From contig JANXMO010000363.1 in assembly GCA_025354615.1 (NCBI GenBank), positions 1-6,618 on the forward strand: a stretch of 6,618 bases of DNA. Direction: 5' to 3'. Made by a program: the position numbers and the translations under genes. Numbering within the stretch: the first letter of the stretch is position 1; every line of letters begins with the position of its first letter. Source of the DNA: Burkholderiales bacterium (GTDB taxonomy: Bacteria; Pseudomonadota; Gammaproteobacteria; Burkholderiales; Burkholderiaceae_C). Shown piece by piece: positions 1 through 6,618 of the stretch. A model generated the notes under the pieces. It saw only the letters and a program-made list of their open reading frames with translations, did no database searches and was not told where the DNA came from.

Positions 1-728
1 CGTCGTTCAGTTCCTGGCCGTACATGGTCAGGCGCGCGTCGGGGTTCTGCGCCGCCAGGTGCTCGCCCGCCACCGACAGCATGCCGCCGGTGCCGGCGGT
101 GGGGTCGTAGATAGTGCGCACGACGCCAGGCTTCGACAGCACATCGTCGTCCTCGACGAAGATCAGATTGACCATCAGCCGAATGACTTCGCGCGGGGTG
201 AAATGTTCCCCAGCCGTCTCGTTGGAGATTTCAGCGAACTTGCGGATCAGCTCCTCGAACACCATGCCCATCTGCATGTTGTTGACCTGGGCGGGGTGCA
301 GCTTGAAACCCGCAAATTTTTCGGTGACCAAATAAAGCAGCTTGGCTTTGTGCAGCCGCTCGACCGTGGCCGCGAAGTCGAAGTGCTCGAAGATCGAACG
401 CACATCGGGCGCAAAGCCCTGGATGCAGCTGTCCAGATTGGCGCGGACGTTGTCCTGGTCGCCCATGAGCTTGCCCATGTCCAGCGACGAGACGTTATAA
501 AAGCCCAGGCCCGTCTTCCGCTTGACGAAGGGCTCGAAGGGCAATTCCTGCCGCCTGCTGGGCTGCATGCTCTTGCCGTGCGGCCTCTTTCGTCGGGGCC
601 AGAACACAGTCCAGGCGGCGCAGCACGGTGAACGGCAGGATGACCCGACCGTACTCGCTTTGCTTGAAGTCGCCACGCAGCAGGTCGGCAACGGACCAGA
701 TCAGGGAAGAGAGGGCTTGCTGGTTCAT
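1..728 (-). pseudogene. hsdM: Type I restriction-modification DNA methyltransferase subunit HsdM, N-terminal part, frameshifted, truncated by window edge
   Basis: HsdM is the N6-adenine methyltransferase subunit of type I R-M complexes (HsdM2S for modification, with HsdR for restriction). The ATG at 728-726 opens the typical N-terminus [19 protein letters not shown], and the first frame reads family-like through [21 protein letters not shown], then ends at TAA 497-495. From about 541 leftwards the homology continues in the +1 frame: [20 protein letters not shown], then LLYLVTEKF, MGMVFEELIRKFAEISNETA, GEHFTPREV and the SAM-binding motif DPTAGTGGM (about 106-80), ending in GQELND at the edge. 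The switch lies between about 585 and 540. A 1-nt gain or a 2-nt (mod 3) loss explains it, and a small deletion is possible because this linker is often longer in relatives. There is no homopolymer or slippery site there, so decay or an assembly error is more likely than recoding. The catalytic NPPF motif, hsdS and hsdR would lie outside the window. No good Shine-Dalgarno: AGGA sits 13 nt before the ATG. Confidence 0.88.
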
Positions 729-920
729 GCGTGCTTCTTGTTCCTGCCCCACAGACGGCGTGGCTTCCCCGTGGCGCCATTCAGATGTCACACACGTCAC
801 ACACGCCATTTCAACTTAAAGCAAAACGCACAGCTGCTTTGCAGACATGAAATTTCGACCGGTGAAAATGAAAACAGCCCTCAGATCGAGAGCCGTTTCA
901 ACACGCCATTCCGGCTACCC
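729..920. other. Gene-free, lower-GC spacer between hsdM and the tRNA terminator
   Basis: No protein-coding frame here resembles a known family, and the base composition is visibly more AT-rich than the flanking genes. The stretch should contain the hsdM promoter, but I see no convincing paired -35/-10 on the minus strand. It holds the 9-bp tandem repeat and a 10-bp direct repeat, ACACGCCATT at 801-810 and 901-910. It also holds an 8-bp palindrome GAAATTTC (849-856) and the palindrome ACCGGT (858-863). None can be assigned to a known regulator by eye. Confidence 0.5.
787..804. repeat. Two perfect tandem copies of a 9-bp unit upstream of hsdM
   Basis: GTCACACAC occurs at 787-795 and again at 796-804, head to tail (GTGTGTGAC twice when read with hsdM). 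The pair lies about 59-77 nt upstream of the hsdM ATG, where an operator could sit. The repeat is seen directly; any regulatory role is inference. Confidence 0.55.
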
Positions 921-957
921 AATAAAAAGCCCCGCCTTGTGAGCGGGGCTTTTTATT
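921..957 (-). terminator. Strong rho-independent terminator, end of the prfB-pepN-fbp-tRNA-Thr unit
   Basis: A perfect 15-bp inverted repeat (921-935 with 943-957) encloses the 7-nt loop CTTGTGA. The GC core GCCCCGC/GCGGGGC is flanked by A-rich and T-rich arms, giving a U-tract in either direction, so the hairpin could act on both strands. On the minus strand it begins 16 nt beyond the tRNA CCA end, which fits termination of the tRNA-containing transcript. On the plus strand no gene reads into it within this window. Confidence 0.9.
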
Positions 958-973
958 GAACTGGACTTGATGC

Positions 974-1049
974 TGGTGCCCGAGACCGGATTCGAACTGG
1001 TGACCTTCTCATTACGAATGAGCTGCTCTACCAACTGAGCTACACGGGC
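974..1049 (-). tRNA. tRNA-Thr, anticodon CGU
   Basis: The 76-nt cloverleaf starts at 1049 and has an encoded 3' CCA (976-974). The D arm is GCTC AGTTGGTA GAGC. The anticodon loop is TTCGTAA with CGT at 1016-1014, and the T loop is TTCGAAT. The sequence around the anticodon (CATTCGTAATG, then AAGGTC) matches the thrW type of E. coli, so it decodes ACG. Two pairs are imperfect: U6-U67 in the acceptor stem (1044/983) and A52-C62 in the T stem (998/988). The gene lies 15 nt after the fbp stop and 16 nt before a strong terminator. It may be processed from the fbp messenger or made from a promoter overlapping the fbp stop. Confidence 0.95.
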
Positions 1050-1064
1050 GATCAATCAAGCTTT

Positions 1065-2129
1065 TCAGTATAGCGGAGGCAAGGGATTGGACGAAGGGTT
1101 GGCATCGGCTTCGAGGTGGTAGCGCGTGGCCCGGTCGACTTCGTTCTTCGAGCCCAGCACGACGCTGACACGCTCGTGCAACCGCTGCGGCGCAATGTCG
1201 AGAATGCGCCGCCGCCCGTCGGTGGCCGCGCCGCCAGCCTGTTCGATCAGGAAGGCCATGGGGTTGGCTTCGTACATCAGGCGCAGCTTGCCGGCCTTGC
1301 CGGGTTCGCGCTTGTCCCAGGGGTACAGAAAGACGCCGCCGCGGGTCAGGATGCGGTGCACATCGGCCACCATGCTGGCGATCCAGCGCATGTTGAAGTC
1401 CTTGCCCCGCGGGCCGTCGCGGCCGGCCAGGCATTCATCGATGTAGCGGGTCACCGGCGCAGCCCAGTGGCGCTTGTTGCTCATGTTGATCGCGAATTCC
1501 TGCGTGTCGTCGGGAATGCGGATGCCGTCCTGCGTCAGCGTCCACGAGCCCTGCTCGCGGTCGAGCGTGAACACGGCCACGCCGTCGCCCACGGTCAGCA
1601 CCAGCGTGGTTTGTGGGCCGTAAACGCAGTAACCGGCGGCGGCTTGCGCGCTGCCGGGCTGCAGAAAATCGGCTTCGCCCAGCGTGTGCGGCTCGCGCCG
1701 CTCGGCGCCCGTCTCCGGCTTTTTCAACACGGAGAAGATGGTGCCGATGCTGACGTTGACGTCGATGTTGCTCGAGCCATCGAGCGGATCGAACAGCAGC
1801 AGATATTCGCCTTGCGGAAACCGGTTCGGCACCGCATAGATGTCTTCCATTTCCTCCGAGGCCATGGCCGCCAGGTGGCCGCCCCACTCGTTGGCTTCGA
1901 TCAGCACTTCGTTGGCGATGACGTCCAGTTTTTTCTGCACCTCGCCCTGCACGTTCTCGGTGTCGGCGCTGCCCAGCACATCGCCAAGTGCGCCTTTGTT
2001 GACGCTCAGGCTGATGCGCTTGCAGGCGCGGGCCACGACTTCGATCAACAAGCGCAGCTGGCCCGGAATATGGCCATGCTGGCGTTGCTGCTCAACGAGG
2101 TACTGGGTAAGGCTGATGCGTTTTTTCAT
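1065..2129 (-). CDS. fbp: Fructose-1,6-bisphosphatase, class I
   Basis: The product hydrolyses fructose 1,6-bisphosphate to fructose 6-phosphate and phosphate in the cytosol. This is the committed step of gluconeogenesis and, in autotrophic relatives, part of the Calvin cycle. The 354-residue protein starts [19 protein letters not shown], the usual N-terminus of betaproteobacterial class I enzymes. Metal and catalytic residues are visible: E92-E93 in [20 protein letters not shown] at 114-127 and E287 in LMYEANPM. The substrate-binding NMSN lies at 215-218, and [14 protein letters not shown] near the C-terminus is also typical. The protein is about 15-20 residues longer than many homologues because of a Pro/Asn/Ser-rich tail ending NPLPPLY. 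The open frame continues upstream to 2363, but that part is antiparallel shadow within pepN, so the MKKR start is preferred. It lies 19 nt after the pepN stop with no terminator between, suggesting cotranscription. No Shine-Dalgarno is evident. Confidence 0.97.
   Translation of the reverse strand: MKKRISLTQYLVEQQRQHGHIPGQLRLLIEVVARACKRISLSVNKGALGDVLGSADTENVQGEVQKKLDVIANEVLIEANEWGGHLAAMASEEMEDIYAVPNRFPQGEYLLLFDPLDGSSNIDVNVSIGTIFSVLKKPETGAERREPHTLGEADFLQPGSAQAAAGYCVYGPQTTLVLTVGDGVAVFTLDREQGSWTLTQDGIRIPDDTQEFAINMSNKRHWAAPVTRYIDECLAGRDGPRGKDFNMRWIASMVADVHRILTRGGVFLYPWDKREPGKAGKLRLMYEANPMAFLIEQAGGAATDGRRRILDIAPQRLHERVSVVLGSKNEVDRATRYHLEADANPSSNPLPPLY
1068..1073 (-). promoter_or_regulatory. Possible -10 element for tRNA-Thr, overlapping the fbp 3' end
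   Basis: On the minus strand TATACT (five of six matches to TATAAT) lies in the last codons of fbp. It would place transcription start at about 1061, giving a leader of roughly a dozen nucleotides before the tRNA. The hexamer 17 nt upstream is TTCGTC, a poor -35, so this is only a candidate. Confidence 0.3.
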
Positions 2130-2148
2130 GGTTGAAGAAAGCTTGTTT

Positions 2149-4833
2149 TCAAGGGGCCAAAGCGCGCGAGACGATCTCGCGCACGTCTTCCGACAACTCG
2201 TTTTTGGCGGCCACGCGGGCCACGGCCTCGCGCGCCGCGCCGCGCCAGGGCTCGGCCAGCCGGCTCCAGCCGTCCATCGCGCGGGCCACGCGGGCGGCCA
2301 GTTGAGGGTTGAAGGCGTCGAGTTCGAGCACGCGGTCGGCCCAGAACACGTAGCCGGCCGCATCGGCGCGGTGAAAGGCCGCCGGGTTGCGCAGGCACAG
2401 CGTGCCGATCAGGCTGCTGGCCCGGTTGGGGTTGCGGATGGAAAAGTCCGGGTGCCGCAGCAGCTGGCGCACGCGTGCGAACACACGCCCGTCGGCTTCG
2501 GGCGCGCCGGCTTGCAGCATGAACCACTTGTCGATGACCAGCGGCTCGTGGCGGAACTGCTCGTAAAAAGCTTGTAGCGCCGGCGCCGCCAGGTCGGCGT
2601 GGGCGTTGACCAGCGCGGCCAGAGCGCCCAGGCGCTCGGTCATGTTGGGCGCTTCCTTGACGCGCCGGTAGGCGCGGCCCGGCCACAGCGGCTGCGCCTG
2701 GGCTACCGCGTTGACGCACAGCATGCCCAGCGCCAGATTGGCCAGCGCGCGGCGGCCGCTGGACACCGGGTCGGGCGAATAGCCGCCGTCGACCTGGTGC
2801 TGCTCGAAGGCCCATTCCCAGTCGGGCCGCAGGGCCTGCGCCAGCTGCGCCCGCATCGCCATCGATGCACGGTGGATGCGCTGCGGGTCGGTGGCCTCCA
2901 GCTGCTCGGCAACATAGCTTTCGCTGGGCAATGTCAGCACCAGCTCCTTGAATGCGGCATCCAAACCGGGGTGGCGCAACACGGCGCGCATCGCTTCGAT
3001 GAAGGGCTCATCCAGCGGCGGCTCGTTGTTTTTGTCGCTGTCGCTGCCATGTACCACCACGGCAAGCAAGCGGTTCAGCGCCAGCCGCTGCGCGGCTTCC
3101 CAGCGGTTGAACGGGTCGGCGTCGTGCCGCAGCAGCACCAGCAGGTCTTCATCTGCCAGGCCGTCGTCGAGCACGACGGGCGCGGAAAACCCGCGCAGCA
3201 GCGAAGGCACCGGCGGCGCCTCGATGTTGAGGAAAGTAAAACGGCTGGTTGCGGCAGTCAGCACCAGGACACGGTGCATGGCAGTGGCTTCGGCCTCGCC
3301 TTCGAGCTGCAGCGGCAGCGCCCGGCCGTCGCGCGCCAGCAGGCCCAATGCCAGCGGCATGACATGCGCCTCACCGCTATGCGGCACCCACTGCTCGAAG
3401 CGCAGCGTGTAAGTGCGCGCGGCTGCATCGTGCTCGCCGCGGGCCACCAGCCGTGGCGTGCCGCGCTGCGCATACCAGCGCTTGAACGGCGCCAGGTGCT
3501 GCGCCAGTGGGCTGGCCGGGTTGGCGTCGGCAATCGCCTGGGCGAAGTCGTCGCAGGTGACGGCCTGGCCGTCATGCCGTTGAAAGTACAGCGCCATGCC
3601 CTGCTCGAAGCCTTCGCGGCCGACCAGCGTCTGCATCATCCGCACCACTTCCGCGCCTTTTTCATAAACCGTCGCGGTGTAGAAATTGTTGATCTGCACA
3701 TAGCTGTCCGGGCGCACCGGGTGGGCCATCGGGCCGGCGTCTTCCGGAAACTGGATTTGGCGCAGGTTGCGCACGTCGTCGATGCGGCGCACGGCGCGCG
3801 CCGTGTCGCTGCCTGACATGTCCATGCTGAATTCCTGGTCGCGAAACACCGTCAGCCCTTCTTTCAGGCTGAGCTGGAACCAGTCGCGGCAGGTGACGCG
3901 GTTGCCCGTCCAGTTGTGGAAGTACTCGTGGCCGACGACGCTTTCAATGCCGGCGTAGTCGCCATCGGTCGCGGTGGCGGGGTTGGCCAACACGTACTTG
4001 GTGTTGAAGATGTTCAGGCCCTTGTTTTCCATGGCGCCCATGTTGAAGTCGCCAACGGCGACGATCATGAAGCGCTCCAGGTCCAGCGGCAGCCGGAAGC
4101 GGGCTTCATCCCACGCCATGCTGGCGATCAGCGAGCGCATGGCGTGCTCGGTCTTGTCGAGGTCGCCGCGGCGCACGTAAACCTGCAGCAGGTGGTCGCG
4201 CCCGGCACGGCTGCGCACCTGCTGCTCGCGCGCCACCAGGTCGGCCGCCACCAAGGCGAACAAATAGCTTGGTTTTGGAAATGGGTCGTGCCAGGTGGCG
4301 CTGTGGCGGCCGTTGTCCAGCTCGCTTTGCGCCGTCAGGTTGCCGTTGCTCAACAGCACCGGGTAGGCAGCTTTGGACGCGCGCAAGGTCACCGTGTAGA
4401 CGGCCATCACGTCCGGCCGGTCGAGAAAATAGGTGATGCGGCGAAACCCTTCGGCTTCACACTGTGTGAAAAAGCCGCCGCCCGAGGTGTACAGGCCCGA
4501 CAACTGAGTGTTGCGCTCCGGTGCGCAGGTGTTGCGGATCTCGAGCGTGAACAGCCCCGGCGGGGCCTCGCTCAGGCTGTCGATCACCAGCAGGCCGTCT
4601 TCATGGCGAAACGACACGCTGGCGCCATTGACTTGCACGCGCAGCAATTGCAAGTCCTCGCCCTGCAGGCGCAGGGGCTGCGCCGCAACCTGCGGGTTGC
4701 GTTCGACCTGCATCCGGCTCATGACGATGGTTTTGGCCGGGTCGAGGTCGAAACAGAGGTCGACGCTGCGAATCCAGAACGCCGGCGGCGCATGGTTTTC
4801 ACGGCGAACCGTGGGGGCGGGGCCTTCTCGCAT
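2149..4833 (-). CDS. pepN: Aminopeptidase N, M1 family zinc metallopeptidase
   Basis: PepN removes N-terminal residues from peptides in the cytosol, working late in ATP-dependent protein turnover. The product has 894 residues (E. coli PepN has 870) and aligns with it end to end. The N-terminal beta domain (about 1-200) includes TQCEAEGFR, whose Q124 and E126 correspond to E. coli Q119 and E121. The thermolysin-like domain (about 200-450) contains the exopeptidase motif GAMEN at 266-270. It also contains the zinc site HEYFH at 302-306 with third ligand E325 (LKEGLTVF), and Y390 in NNFYTATVY, equivalent to the transition-state tyrosine Y381. A beta domain (about 460-560) and a helical C-terminal domain follow. 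No signal peptide or membrane segment is seen. The ATG at 4833-4831 fits the family N-terminus; no Shine-Dalgarno precedes it. It lies 82 nt after prfB and 19 nt before fbp, so it is probably in the same transcript. Confidence 0.98.
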   Translation of the reverse strand: MREGPAPTVRRENHAPPAFWIRSVDLCFDLDPAKTIVMSRMQVERNPQVAAQPLRLQGEDLQLLRVQVNGASVSFRHEDGLLVIDSLSEAPPGLFTLEIRNTCAPERNTQLSGLYTSGGGFFTQCEAEGFRRITYFLDRPDVMAVYTVTLRASKAAYPVLLSNGNLTAQSELDNGRHSATWHDPFPKPSYLFALVAADLVAREQQVRSRAGRDHLLQVYVRRGDLDKTEHAMRSLIASMAWDEARFRLPLDLERFMIVAVGDFNMGAMENKGLNIFNTKYVLANPATATDGDYAGIESVVGHEYFHNWTGNRVTCRDWFQLSLKEGLTVFRDQEFSMDMSGSDTARAVRRIDDVRNLRQIQFPEDAGPMAHPVRPDSYVQINNFYTATVYEKGAEVVRMMQTLVGREGFEQGMALYFQRHDGQAVTCDDFAQAIADANPASPLAQHLAPFKRWYAQRGTPRLVARGEHDAAARTYTLRFEQWVPHSGEAHVMPLALGLLARDGRALPLQLEGEAEATAMHRVLVLTAATSRFTFLNIEAPPVPSLLRGFSAPVVLDDGLADEDLLVLLRHDADPFNRWEAAQRLALNRLLAVVVHGSDSDKNNEPPLDEPFIEAMRAVLRHPGLDAAFKELVLTLPSESYVAEQLEATDPQRIHRASMAMRAQLAQALRPDWEWAFEQHQVDGGYSPDPVSSGRRALANLALGMLCVNAVAQAQPLWPGRAYRRVKEAPNMTERLGALAALVNAHADLAAPALQAFYEQFRHEPLVIDKWFMLQAGAPEADGRVFARVRQLLRHPDFSIRNPNRASSLIGTLCLRNPAAFHRADAAGYVFWADRVLELDAFNPQLAARVARAMDGWSRLAEPWRGAAREAVARVAAKNELSEDVREIVSRALAP

Positions 4834-4915
4834 CAGGGGACTTTGGTGATCGATCGTTGAAGAAAACGGCTGCTGCTGCTGCGTGCGGGCGGTGCCACCG
4901 CCATCGAGCGCTTGG
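4834..4915 (-). other. prfB-pepN spacer with a 23-codon frame ending on the pepN start
   Basis: An ATG at 4904-4902 opens 23 codons (MAVAPPARSSSSRFLQRSI then TKVP) whose TGA (4835-4833) overlaps the pepN ATG by one base in the form TGATG. Its start sits in a short GC hairpin (GGCGGT, GCC, ACCGCC at 4888-4902). Four AGC codons give a serine run. No Shine-Dalgarno precedes the ATG, and the same frame is open back into prfB, so coding is unproven. The hairpin has no T-tract and is not a convincing terminator. Confidence 0.2.
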
Positions 4916-6020
4916 TTAAACGCCTTGTTTCAAGCTGGCCTCGATGAACGGGTCCAGGTCGCCGTCCAGCACCTTCTGCGTGGCCGACACCTCGTAGCCG
5001 GTACGAAGGTCTTTGATGCGGCTTTGGTCCAGCACGTAGGAGCGGATTTGATGGCCCCAGCCGACGTCGGTCTTGGTGTCTTCGAGTTTTTGCTGGGCCG
5101 CCATGCGGATGCGCATCTCGTGCTCGTACATGCGAGAACGCAGCATCTGCCATGCCTCGTCACGGTTGCGGTGCTGGCTGCGGTCGTTCTGGCACTGCAC
5201 GACGATGCCGGTCGGCACGTGCGTCAGCCGCACCGCGGAATCGGTTTTGTTGATGTGCTGGCCACCGGCGCCGCTGGCACGGAAGGTGTCGGTGCGCACG
5301 TCAGCGGGGTTGATGTCGATCTCGATCGAATCATCGACTTCCGGGTAGACGAAGAGGCTGGCGAAACTGGTGTGGCGACCGCCTGCGGAATCGAACGGGC
5401 TCTTGCGCACCAGGCGGTGCACGCCGGTTTCCGTGCGCAGCAAGCCGAACGCGTAATCGCCTTCCACCTTGATGGTGGCGCTCTTGATGCCGGCCACGTC
5501 ACCCTCGCTCATTTCCTTGACGTCGGTCTTGAAGCCCTTGCGCTCGCAGTATTTCAAATACTGGCGCAGCAGCATGCTGGCCCAGTCGCAAGCCTCGGTG
5601 CCGCCGGCGCCGGCCTGGATGTCGACAAAGCAATTGCTCGGGTCGGCCGGGTTGTTGAACATGCGGCGGAATTCGAGTTCTGCAATTGCCTGCTCCAACT
5701 TCTTGGCGTCGGCCTCGATGGCCAGCAGGCCGTCGATGTCACCGTCAGCCTTGGACATGTCGTACAGCTCGGTGTTGTCGGCCAGGTTGCTCGTCAGGTG
5801 GTCAATTGTTTGCACCACGGTTTCCAGCGAACGCTTTTCACGCCCCAGCTCCTGTGCCCGCTTGGGCTCGTTCCAGACGTTGGGATTTTCCAGCGCGGCA
5901 TTGACTTCGTTCAGCCGCAGCGCTTTGCGATCGTAGTCAAAGATACCCCCGAAGATCGACCGTGCGCTGGCTCAGGTCGATCAGTTGATGGCCAATGGCA
6001 TTGATGTGTTCGACGTCCAT
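4916..6020 (-). CDS. prfB: Peptide chain release factor 2 (RF2), with programmed +1 frameshift
   Basis: RF2 recognises UAA and UGA in the ribosomal A site and triggers peptidyl-tRNA hydrolysis. Translation starts at ATG 6020-6018 ([19 protein letters not shown]), reaches CTT codon 27, meets in-frame TGA (5939-5937) and resumes in the +1 frame at GAC (5938-5936) as [20 protein letters not shown]. The frameshifted product has 367 residues (E. coli RF2 has 365). The stop-codon recognition tripeptide SPF is at about 207-209 and the catalytic GGQ at about 252-254, in [20 protein letters not shown]. The residue matching E. coli position 246 is Ala, the common form, rather than the Thr of K-12. The coding sequence is a join of 6020..5940 and 5938..4916; annotating it as one unbroken frame would wrongly start it at GTG 5818. 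pepN follows after 82 nt, rather than the lysS often found after prfB elsewhere. Confidence 0.98.
5936..5950 (-). promoter_or_regulatory. RF2 programmed +1 ribosomal frameshift site
   Basis: On the minus strand the order is GGGGG (5950-5946), TAT, the slippery codon CTT (5942-5940), stop TGA (5939-5937) and C (5936). This is the conserved RF2 signal. The internal Shine-Dalgarno-like G run pairs with 16S rRNA, and the ribosome slips +1 from CUU to UUU when RF2 is too scarce to read UGA efficiently. Compared with E. coli (AGG GGG TAT CTT TGA C) only the first base of the SD-like element differs. The site gives negative feedback on RF2 level. Confidence 0.96.
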
Positions 6021-6108
6021 GAAGAGACTTTTGTGGATTGCGTGAGCGACGATTTTGACATGCAGGCACCAACCGCCGGTGCGCGCAGCAGCCTTTAAAC
6101 TTCACCGC
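6021..6108. other. Divergent intergenic region between prfB and the aldo/keto reductase gene
   Basis: These 88 bp must carry, or lie next to, promoters in both directions. On the plus strand TTGACA at 6055-6060 is a perfect -35 hexamer, but the hexamer 17 nt on (GGTGCG) is not a -10. TTTAAA at 6094-6099 is -10-like but is 33 nt away from it. No convincing promoter is seen for prfB. Neither start codon has a Shine-Dalgarno. A short interrupted inverted repeat, TTCA and TGAA around CGCATGCG (6101-6117), spans the reductase start. Confidence 0.4.

Positions 6109-6618
<510 letters not shown>

Noticed and set aside
541..585. Programmed frameshift in hsdM
   Set aside because: There is no slippery heptamer, no stop at the junction, and no internal SD or obvious stimulator, unlike the prfB site in the same window.
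247..780. Minus-strand frame of 177 codons in the hsdM region
   Set aside because: It is the third frame, matching neither half of the HsdM homology, and is rich in Arg/Ser/Pro as expected for a shadow frame.
849..863. GAAATTTC and ACCGGT palindromes as an operator
   Set aside because: They are short, adjacent and asymmetric to each other; no extended dyad forms and no start site anchors them.
1116..2135. Long open frame of 339 codons on the plus strand, opposite fbp
   Set aside because: It is fully antisense to a confidently identified gene, its protein is low-complexity (Ala/His/Val/Gly-rich), and GC-rich codon use commonly leaves such antisense frames open.
2599..4860. Plus-strand open frames of 405 and 314 codons opposite pepN
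   Set aside because: They are antisense shadows of pepN with composition typical of reverse-complemented GC-rich coding DNA and no recognisable domain.
4870..4882. CTG trinucleotide run as a microsatellite
   Set aside because: Four units are common in GC-rich DNA and there is no sign of functional phase variation.
4888..4902. Hairpin GGCGGT-GCC-ACCGCC as a terminator between prfB and pepN
   Set aside because: The stem is only 6 bp and no T-run follows on the minus strand.
4883..6004. Plus-strand open frame of 373 codons opposite prfB
   Set aside because: It is the antisense shadow of prfB, whose SPF, GGQ and frameshift signals prove the other strand is coding.
6055..6060. Perfect -35 hexamer TTGACA upstream of the reductase gene
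   Set aside because: No acceptable -10 lies 16-18 nt downstream, and the TTTAAA at 6094-6099 is 33 nt away, so it is not called as a promoter.

Overview
The window looks like chromosomal DNA from a GC-rich betaproteobacterium, most likely Burkholderiales and probably Comamonadaceae. This rests on the recognisable protein sequences, the strong GC bias at third codon positions and the gene types. No database search was possible, so the family-level placement is inference.

Layout from left to right. Positions 1-728 (minus strand) hold the N-terminal part of a type I restriction-modification DNA methyltransferase subunit, hsdM. It runs off the left edge and is broken by a frameshift near 540-585. 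Positions 729-973 are a lower-GC spacer with a 9-bp tandem repeat upstream of hsdM and a strong rho-independent terminator (921-957). Then come, all on the minus strand, tRNA-Thr(CGU) (974-1049), fbp encoding class I fructose-1,6-bisphosphatase (1065-2129), pepN encoding aminopeptidase N (2149-4833) and prfB encoding peptide chain release factor 2 (4916-6020). Transcription runs from prfB down to the tRNA. The spacers are 82, 19 and 15 nt, with no terminator until the hairpin beyond the tRNA, so prfB-pepN-fbp-tRNA-Thr can be read as one transcription unit. On the plus strand, divergent from prfB across an 88-bp spacer, is the 5' part of an aldo/keto reductase gene of the Tas type (6109 to the right edge).

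The prfB-to-tRNA block is housekeeping: translation termination, peptide turnover, gluconeogenesis and threonine decoding. Its most distinctive element is the complete programmed +1 frameshift site in prfB (in-frame UGA after CUU, preceded by a GGGGG run), by which RF2 controls its own synthesis. The left end is different. A type I R-M gene lies just beyond the 3' end of a tRNA-Thr(CGU) gene, a tRNA known as an integration site in enterobacteria, so 729-973 may be the edge of an accessory region. The broken hsdM implies that this R-M system is inactive, or that the assembly has an error there.

I found no clearly undescribed system. The items most worth checking are the hsdM frameshift, the tRNA/R-M boundary, the tandem repeats upstream of hsdM, and a 23-codon reading frame whose stop overlaps the pepN start.
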